This document shows, in pieces, positions 57,175-64,000 of a DNA stretch of 64,000 nt. The notes under the pieces were generated by a model. It made no database searches, was not told the DNA's origin, and worked only from the letters and a program-made list of their open reading frames with translations. This stretch comes from Fasciola hepatica (Eukaryota > Platyhelminthes > Trematoda > Plagiorchiida > Fasciolidae), in contig CANUEZ040000013.1 of the NCBI GenBank assembly GCA_948099385.1, forward strand, positions 833,001 through 897,000. The letters are read 5' to 3'. The first letter of the stretch is position 1. Each line of letters starts with the position of its first letter. Position numbers and translations under genes: made by a program.

Positions 57175-59493
57175 TAGGTTGTTTATAAAACGGTTACACG
57201 TCAAAACAATCAAAATAATTCAGTAAACAAATCACACGGGAACGAAAAGGCAACCTCCTTTGCTTCTTCCAACAACGGTCTCCTTAGTCATGTCGAAATT
57301 CATTACAACAAAGCCTTGTGAGGCAAAAGTAGAATTTTTCTTCAAATCACTTCAGGAGGAGTTTAAAGAACTCAGTTTCACCTAACCTGTGGAACGTGAT
57401 CGAGTCCATCAGTGTTTTGTTTAGCACGGGCTACCATACGTCACAGACTAACCACATTTTAATCACTGCCTGATTCAATGAGCTATTAGGCATACTGATA
57501 CCATCTAATGTAGAAGGGTATCCGTTAGGGGAAAACACAACCTTTCGATGTGAAACACGGTTACGACAAACCAAACTGCTACATCTAAATTCAGACGATT
57601 ACACACAAATTTCCTACCGCAGACTAGAAAAAACCCATCCACTGTACGGATGATAAAACTTACCCTACACTCGTAAAGGACACGCCTATTGACCACATGT
57701 AATAAGTGCAACCTTTGTGCTAGGTACACCGCCATAGCTGATCAAATTCCATCGGGCACCGACGGATGAGCATCCGCCAGGCTTCTTTATACGTGATGCA
57801 ATGGTTCTTACAAATGATTCCCATAAAAGGTAGTATGAGCGTGTAGGTTTTCTTGTGCACATATATTTCGACCACCTATCGACGGTTATACAAGAAGGAT
57901 TACAAGGCAAAATGAAGTATGCGCACCGCCAATCCTATCGCAAAAATTGACTGAAGAAACCAGATTCGAGGTGCGCCAGATTTGCGATAACTAAACATCT
58001 AGGTGAGGCGGGTCAGGATTAAACCGCCGGACGTGTTCTCCAAAACTCATCGCAATAATTCGGATAATTCCTTGTATAGCGCTGAGATATTGGCGTGCTG
58101 AATGTTCTCTCACACAGGTATTTCCAAAATTCGAATGGAGTTGTAGTTTTCGTAATAATGTGTTCGCGACAAGAAGCGTAACAACCTGATGCAAGCTTTA
58201 TCGGTTTGAATAAAATGCCTCAACTTATTTTATCAACATTTAAAAAACTCACTATCACACTTACGTCAGCGCTTTTATGGGCCAACTGTTGTACCTGAAC
58301 CTTTAAAATGTCCACGGCTTTGCTAATCCAAACCGTATAGAAACGAACGGATATGTTTGTGGCACTAAGATTTAAATTTCCATGGGAGGCATAACCCGAT
58401 TCCTTACTTGGTATCATACTAGTTTTTTTAGAAGAATTTTCAACCCGGTAGACGAGTAAAATGTATTGTTTCAACCGAATGAATCCTTTGCTGTTCGTAA
58501 TGTCGTAGGTAATGCTACCCTATGACGTATGGTCATGATGTGTTCCTGCTCGTATCAAACGGCGTAACAAGTTTTGCTTCCTCAAAGTCATTGAAATGAA
58601 TATTATTAAATTTCTTGCCATGGATAACTTTTCGTGAGCTCGCAGATCTCCTCACAGAGCTTAGGAAGTAAATCGAAGGCCAAAATAAATCACAGTGAAA
58701 CTGGAATTACTTTCTAACCGTAACAAGTGACCAACCTTGTTAGGCGTCTAATGCTGGCTTGCGACCAGTCAAAAGATTAAGCAGCTCACCTTGTTTAATC
58801 CGTCCTCGTCATGGCTTGTTAGAATTTACGCAGAAGTACTCTCTCTCTCTGAAAATATTTAAAGCTCTTTAATCGTTCTTTTGAATGCAAACCCCGGAAA
58901 CACCATTATATAGGTCGGTTATGTTGGTATGTGCACGTCGCCGCTTGTTGTAGTATTATTTTTTTTACATGAGTAGTTCGATAAAAACGCTTATTCGTTT
59001 ACGGGAGTGTTTTGAACAGGGACACCTAAATTGGTGTCACCATAAAGTGACCACTCTCTTTTTGCAGACTTGGTAAAATACTTCCTGTTATAAATGTACA
59101 ATTCTCCAACATCGTGAAAACAAACTGGACGTTTAACGGATCACACCTATATGATTTTGGTTTCAAGGTCGTGTATTCCAAAATAATCAGCACCATTTTT
59201 CTCGTGATCCTGAAATCGGCTGCGAAGTTCCTGATAGACCGCCAGATGAAACAGTGTTTTCTACGTGTTATCTGAGCTTTTGCTTCGTTCTGCTAAGCAT
59301 AAACATGATCGTCACTTCCATAAAAGAAATTAATCCTGGCACGACCGATACATATGCCCCTTTGTCGAAAATCACCTGCGATGAATTTTACTTTCAAGAC
59401 TGAAAACTATCCATAATCAGCCGTCCAACTTCGCACAACATTGCAGAGCTAAGGTTATCGGGAATTTGATATTTTCAAGCTTTATTTATTATC

Positions 59494-59529
59494 ATATATA
59501 TATATATATATATACATATATATATACAC

Positions 59530-59561
<32 letters not shown>

Positions 59562-59571
59562 ATATATATAT
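59494..59571. repeat. Compound (TA)n/(CATA)n microsatellite
   Basis: About 78 bp of TA repeats with CA and TTTA interruptions. Confidence 0.97.
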
Positions 59572-61055
59572 TGCAAACAAGGCCGATAAAGAAGCGAATA
59601 TTTTTCCATTTGAATTTCGACAGTGCCTATAATTCGTGAACCCCAAAACAGGTGGTGACTAAACTAGCTTCAATTTAGTGATTTTTAGAGAACGGATTGT
59701 CCAACAAGCTCGTTTTTAGTCACTGACTTAACAGCTGAGGCTGTCAGCATTCGTCTCCACAACAACCCCTGTTTACTCGAAAACAATTTTTGTATGCTTT
59801 TGCGTTTCTCTGGTCCACCCTTCACGCTACAACAGGTCATAGGCCAGATGAAAACTGACAACATGTGTGAAACAATTCACATCGAGTTTTGAGTTAATCC
59901 TGGACCACAGTTTAATTTTTGACACTGTTGATCTCCATCACTTCCACCTTTTGTCTGGTGTAGTTGGTCCGACCCCTTAACTAGTCGTAATATATTGTGA
60001 TGTAATGGCATGATTACGAAGCCCTGGAAACAAGCTTGTTCTCCAGTCTGTTCTCTGTATGGGTTTAGTGGGAATGATCGGACAATTAGTGACATTTTTC
60101 AGTCCCAAGTGGACTGAATATTCTCCCCCCCCCCCGTCAATCTCACACCCTCTCCATGATTTGAACAGTAAATCATTTTTTTTATTGCGCTTCCTGTTTC
60201 AGTATGCTCAATATCCCCTGGTTTTCGCTACAAACCCATTACACTGATTACTCCGACGCGGACATATGTATCTCTGCTCCTCGCCTAAAAGAATTGAAGG
60301 GATAATGTTTAACTAACTAGCCCTAAACTAGCCTACCTGAAATTAACAAAAATCCCAGCATCGCGGAATGTCACAGTGAAGAAGTGGTCAAAATGTCTGT
60401 GCGCAATGCGTCTTACATGTTTAAAATTTTTGTACTATCTTTCTTCTCGTATGTGTCGCAAAGTTCAGTTTCTGAGTACATTCCACCGCCCGACTAACGG
60501 GAGTAACATGTCACATTTATCAGCTAACTTGCTAGAATTTATTCTTTTGTGGGGATCACGCTGTCAGGCATAGTAAGTTTGAATATTGAGAATAAAGCCG
60601 GTCGTGGTAAACTGTTTCAAATAAACTGTCAGTTTCGGAAAACCTATCATGGGACAAACACCATCATCCACGGAATCAGTACTGACATCATTTCATTCAC
60701 AAACATTGTACTTGCGCATCAGGAAGTAGATAGTACGCTCCACCGGCTTCGTCGTTGCTCACTGACGATGTCACCTCAACTGATGATGAAACTTTTGCGA
60801 ACTAAACACCAAGCTCAGCGACCAGAATCCGTTGAAAAACACCCACGAAGTGTACAATTATGAAGATCAGCGGACAGAGAACTGCCGGATACGCATACCG
60901 CATGAGTGGCCCTAATCGCGAAACCTATTGTGTGCTCCCAAGAAACTATGTCCGCCTATCCATATAGAGCTTGCGTTCAGTGTTACAACAACGTCATTGT
61001 TATTTCTGATATCAATACTAATTCAGAAAGGACAGCTTGAGCCCGCGAGTCTGGA

Positions 61056-61080
61056 TCTCTCTCTCTCTCTCTCTCTCTCT
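61056..61080. repeat. (CT)n microsatellite
   Basis: About 12 CT units. Confidence 0.97.
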
Positions 61081-61655
61081 TGTGTTAGGTTTCCGTGATA
61101 AAATCCTTGAGAGACTATCGGTGGTTAGCGAAGTTGCGACTAGAAGCATTCTATTCTGTTCACATTTAGCCATCTGTCTAACATATCAATGTGTAATTAT
61201 ATTGGTTCTTTAGTATTCCCATATTTCATCTTCTACGTCCAGTTTGGTGCACTGATAAGCATCGGTAACCACAATTATCACTGTTTAAATTCAAACAGTG
61301 ACGCAATTCTTGCAAAAGTGTGAATACCAATCGAGTGATTAATCAAGAGCGACCTGGACAAGGTCGTTCATCATTTAGTACAGCCAGATGAAAGTCTCGC
61401 GTAAACAGGATCCTACTAGGGCTGTTTTTGTATTCGCCACTGTAAAATGGGAATAGAATTACTCTTGAATTTTCTGGCACAGTGAGATAGGCTATCTTGT
61501 GCACTCCTAATAATTTAAAGCTCAATGAAAAACCATTGACGGTTCTCATTGTTTACCTAGCCGAACTGAGAATGACAAATTTCCCGCGGATATAAATTGA
61601 CTCAGGGAATGACTAAAATGGAGAACGGTTTTTTCCTGACACAAATATGAATTAG

Positions 61656-61783
61656 GAAGCCAAAAACGATGGTTTGCACGCTATATCCAGGATCATTTCG
61701 CTGCATCGTGACAAGTGCTTACTGCCATCAAGATGCAGTGAAATGATCTTGGATATAGCGTGCAAATCAACGTTTTTGACTTC
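61656..61783 (+). repeat. Long foldback hairpin
   Basis: Arms of 52 nt (61656-61707 and 61732-61783) are inverted complements at 47 of 52 positions and enclose a 24-nt loop. In plus-strand RNA three of the five differences are G-U wobbles, so 50 of 52 positions would pair, whereas the minus-strand RNA would have C-A mismatches there. It could be a microRNA or other small-RNA precursor, or a foldback (MITE-like) repeat. No flanking duplication was identified. Confidence 0.75.
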
Positions 61784-63650
61784 TTTATTGAAATCACTAA
61801 AATAACGATAACCACCGCAGTTTGCACAAATTCACTTCTCCTCTACAGCTGACTGTTTTCTATTTTGGTACTGGCTGTTTAACTAGCGAGAATTTCAGTT
61901 GCGCCTGTATATATGTATGCATTTATGTATTTATGTATGTGTATGTGTGCGTGCGGTTGCATCAGTGTGAGCGAGTTTATTGTCTCATGGTTCATATATG
62001 TATATAGGTCGAAAGGTATCTGACGGTGTCATTCAACCGGGTTTCTAAACGAGACTGACGGAGCACGAGTCCGGTCTTCTGCGGTTCGTATACACACATA
62101 CATACGGGAGGGTATGCACAGGAATAGAAACTTTATTTGTGGACTGTGTCTTTGTAATGGTTTGCTGGGAACTGTATCACGACCATCATCACTATCATCT
62201 AGTTTCCTTGTACTGCTTTGATGATTTGATTATCGTTATTTATAAAAGACTAAACTACCTAGGCATTGTGATGCACTTGTGTGTGCATGTCTGAGTCAGT
62301 TGATCACAATGCAAAAGAGAACGGTTCCATAAAGACAATAAACCTGGTTTGTGGGGGGCGGTGACTCCCAACCGGGTTCCAAAGTTGAATCTTCCTATTC
62401 TGGAAGTTTTACTTTGTCGCCTGGTTTGTCTATTTCTGTACATGCTTATTTGAATGCATAAACATCTGTTCTTGTTCACAGACATCGTTGCAGTGTAACG
62501 CAGACAGCTTTGCGGGAATAGAGCACGTGCTTACACTACTTTCGCCACACCCCTTCTACAAACTATTATTGGTCTACTAGTTAGTCTTGTGGAAAAATCT
62601 GCTTTGCGTCGAGACTGAAATGCGTTTGTTGGTCGCACAGAAGATCAGTTCAGCCTAGCAGTGAATCAGATAGTTTGAAGCTGTAGTATGAAAAGTCATG
62701 CACATATGGTTTTCTCTTAGCAGTATATCGCCAGCGCAAGTTCGTACTCATGCTCAACACACTGAGCTTTGTGAACCTCGTACACAACTCTTAACTTATG
62801 AGATGCTTTTCTCCCACAACTTCTGAATCGCTAAACTTTGCGACTGGATAGCAAAGTTTCATCATGGGTCGAATTGACATTTTTGTTATCACCGCGACTG
62901 ACGTGGAAACACCATCGAGTTCAGTGATCAGAAAAGAACCTGTGAAAATTGTCGATTTGGGCAAATAACATCACCATTAATCAAAACTGTTGCCAATGAT
63001 TTTTATGCGATCTTACGGACTTGATGAACTTTCCGAATGATGTTAACTGAGGTTACTGACTCGACACGGGTTTGTTTTCCATGGGTTCCATTGGGCGCTA
63101 AGTAACGGATTTTTAGTGATTTCCTGGTGATGTGGTTTGGCCTGTTATTGCTCGAACTGAACTTCAGCCGGTCCTGTCGTGTGCCATTATATCTTCCGTA
63201 CATTCGGTCAAAGTACGAGCTTTCACACACGCTGTTTTTATTCATCCACGTTGACTAATACATAAATTAGGTACTGTGTGACTGCTCACGGAGATTTTCT
63301 GGGGATATCTGCCCTGAGGAAAAGCCTTGTCGTTCGCTATGTTGCACCTAACTGAAGTTCGTGGCTTAATGATAAGAAGCCGGATACTGTTTCAGATAGC
63401 CCTTGAATAGCACAAACTCTGGTTGCAACTGTTCATACCGCATCTAACAGTCAGCAAATCAGTTCATTTCAGACAACTAATAACCATGCACTGGGTGTGG
63501 TGGCTTTGGTTGCTATCTCCTGGTGACAGCCTTAATTGGAAACAACGAGAGGGGACAGGAATATAAAACGAGTCGTAAAAGAACGACAAACAGTGATATC
63601 AAGTCGATAAAGAAAGTTTGTGGAAATGACAGTGCCACTGATCGCCACAT
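61784..63650. other. Unassigned DNA
   Basis: It includes an imperfect TATG/TGTG-rich stretch at about 61905-62000. An acceptor-like TTCTTGTTCACAG ends near 62481 and is followed by a 33-codon open stretch without a donor, which I could not match to FHIP. Nothing else was recognised. Confidence 0.45.
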
Positions 63651-64000
63651 CTAACCAATTAAATGGTTAATGTAACATGTATAACCACTGAGTGGGACGG
63701 TCTCTTGGACCCCATCCAGGACGTCTAACAAGCCCACATGTCCAATGCCACAGGCTAGGCTTTTCATCGATCTGCGAACAGCTAACAGCACAGTTGAGGA
63801 TATACATCGTTCCTCTGTGTGTCTGGTTGTTGGACCTTGGGCAGCATTAGCAGCTTCAAGTAGGGCCTGCTTGATCTTTGTCCATCGCTGTTCTGGATCT
63901 TGGGCATTTGACTGCATCGATAAGCTGGTGGGTAATTCTGTTCGGAAAGCAAATCGTTGGTTGTCGTCCAGTAACAGCTGCGAAGGACGGTTGGTTTTGG
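63651..64000 (-). mobile_element. LINE fragment (probably RTE-like), endonuclease-RT linker, running off the window
   Basis: The minus strand from the right edge reads PKPTVL, then FAFRTELPTSLSMQSNAQDP and EQRWTKIKQALLEAANAAQG, then EERCISSTVLLAVRRSM. This follows the linker between endonuclease and reverse transcriptase in RTE-like LINEs (RP..L..DD...F...LSNRF..L....PE..W..I..AL..AA, then W IS..T..L...RR). The frame of 88 codons (63917-63651) is open, but the expected continuation into RT is not seen to the left. It is the third LINE piece of this type in the window. Confidence 0.65.

Larger units (their letters stand above)
57189..61655. other. Unassigned AT-rich DNA with microsatellites
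   Basis: No confident exon or transposon protein was found. It includes a poly-C run at 60125-60135, a (TA)n block at 59494-59571 and a (CT)n run at 61056-61080. A 104-codon open frame at 60549-60863 has no features I recognise. Confidence 0.5.

Noticed and set aside
60549..60863. 104-codon open frame
   Set aside because: No family resemblance, no convincing splice sites, and the length is compatible with chance.
62463..62580. Acceptor-like site followed by a short Leu-rich frame, considered as a downstream FHIP exon
   Set aside because: The residues do not match the family after exon 5, the frame stops quickly and there is no donor.
1..64000. CRISPR arrays, bacterial operons, rRNA genes
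   Set aside because: No spaced direct repeats, Shine-Dalgarno-led gene strings or rRNA signatures were seen. The window is eukaryotic.

Overview
The window looks like nuclear DNA of a digenean trematode (fluke). The reasons are one animal gene split by very long introns, decayed flatworm-type retroelements (Ty3/Gypsy of the CsRn1 style, RTE-like and CR1-like LINEs, a Penelope-like piece, a tRNA-headed SINE carrying a hammerhead-ribozyme relic) and many (TA)n microsatellites. I cannot name the species. No bacterial genes, operons or CRISPR arrays are present.

Layout. (1) 1-12.8 kb is a visibly GC-richer retrotransposon nest. A decayed Gypsy pol runs on the minus strand (about 4.1 to 1.4 kb), with a solo LTR beside it (737-1114, 5-bp target duplication). 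A second Gypsy element runs on the plus strand between a matching pair of direct repeats that I read as its LTRs (4276-4503 and 12577-12804). Its gag, protease, reverse transcriptase, RNase H and integrase can be followed in order, but frames are broken throughout. It has been hit twice: a long insert containing a CR1-like LINE splits its reverse transcriptase, and a solo LTR (10106-10478) splits its RNase H with a clean 5-bp duplication. (2) About 440 bp past the outer LTR begins the only gene I recognise, an FHIP1-type (FAM160A, RAI16-like) subunit of the FTS-Hook-FHIP complex that couples dynein to endosomes. Five exons (13246-13623, 17042-17647, 19875-20048, 24679-24765, 45078-45374) join with every junction in phase 0 and give 514 residues, roughly the first half of the family. 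The 3' exons were not found and probably lie beyond 64 kb. (3) The introns, above all the 20.3-kb intron 4, hold a Penelope-like fragment, a nearly full-length dead RTE-like LINE, tRNA-like sequences, the SINE and microsatellites. (4) 45.4-64 kb is AT-rich DNA with a second, 5'-truncated RTE-like copy, a tRNA-like sequence, a long foldback hairpin at 61.7 kb, and another LINE running off the right edge.

Everything except the FHIP exons and some candidate short exons appears to be non-coding or decayed. Family assignments come from reading conserved motifs, not from database searches.
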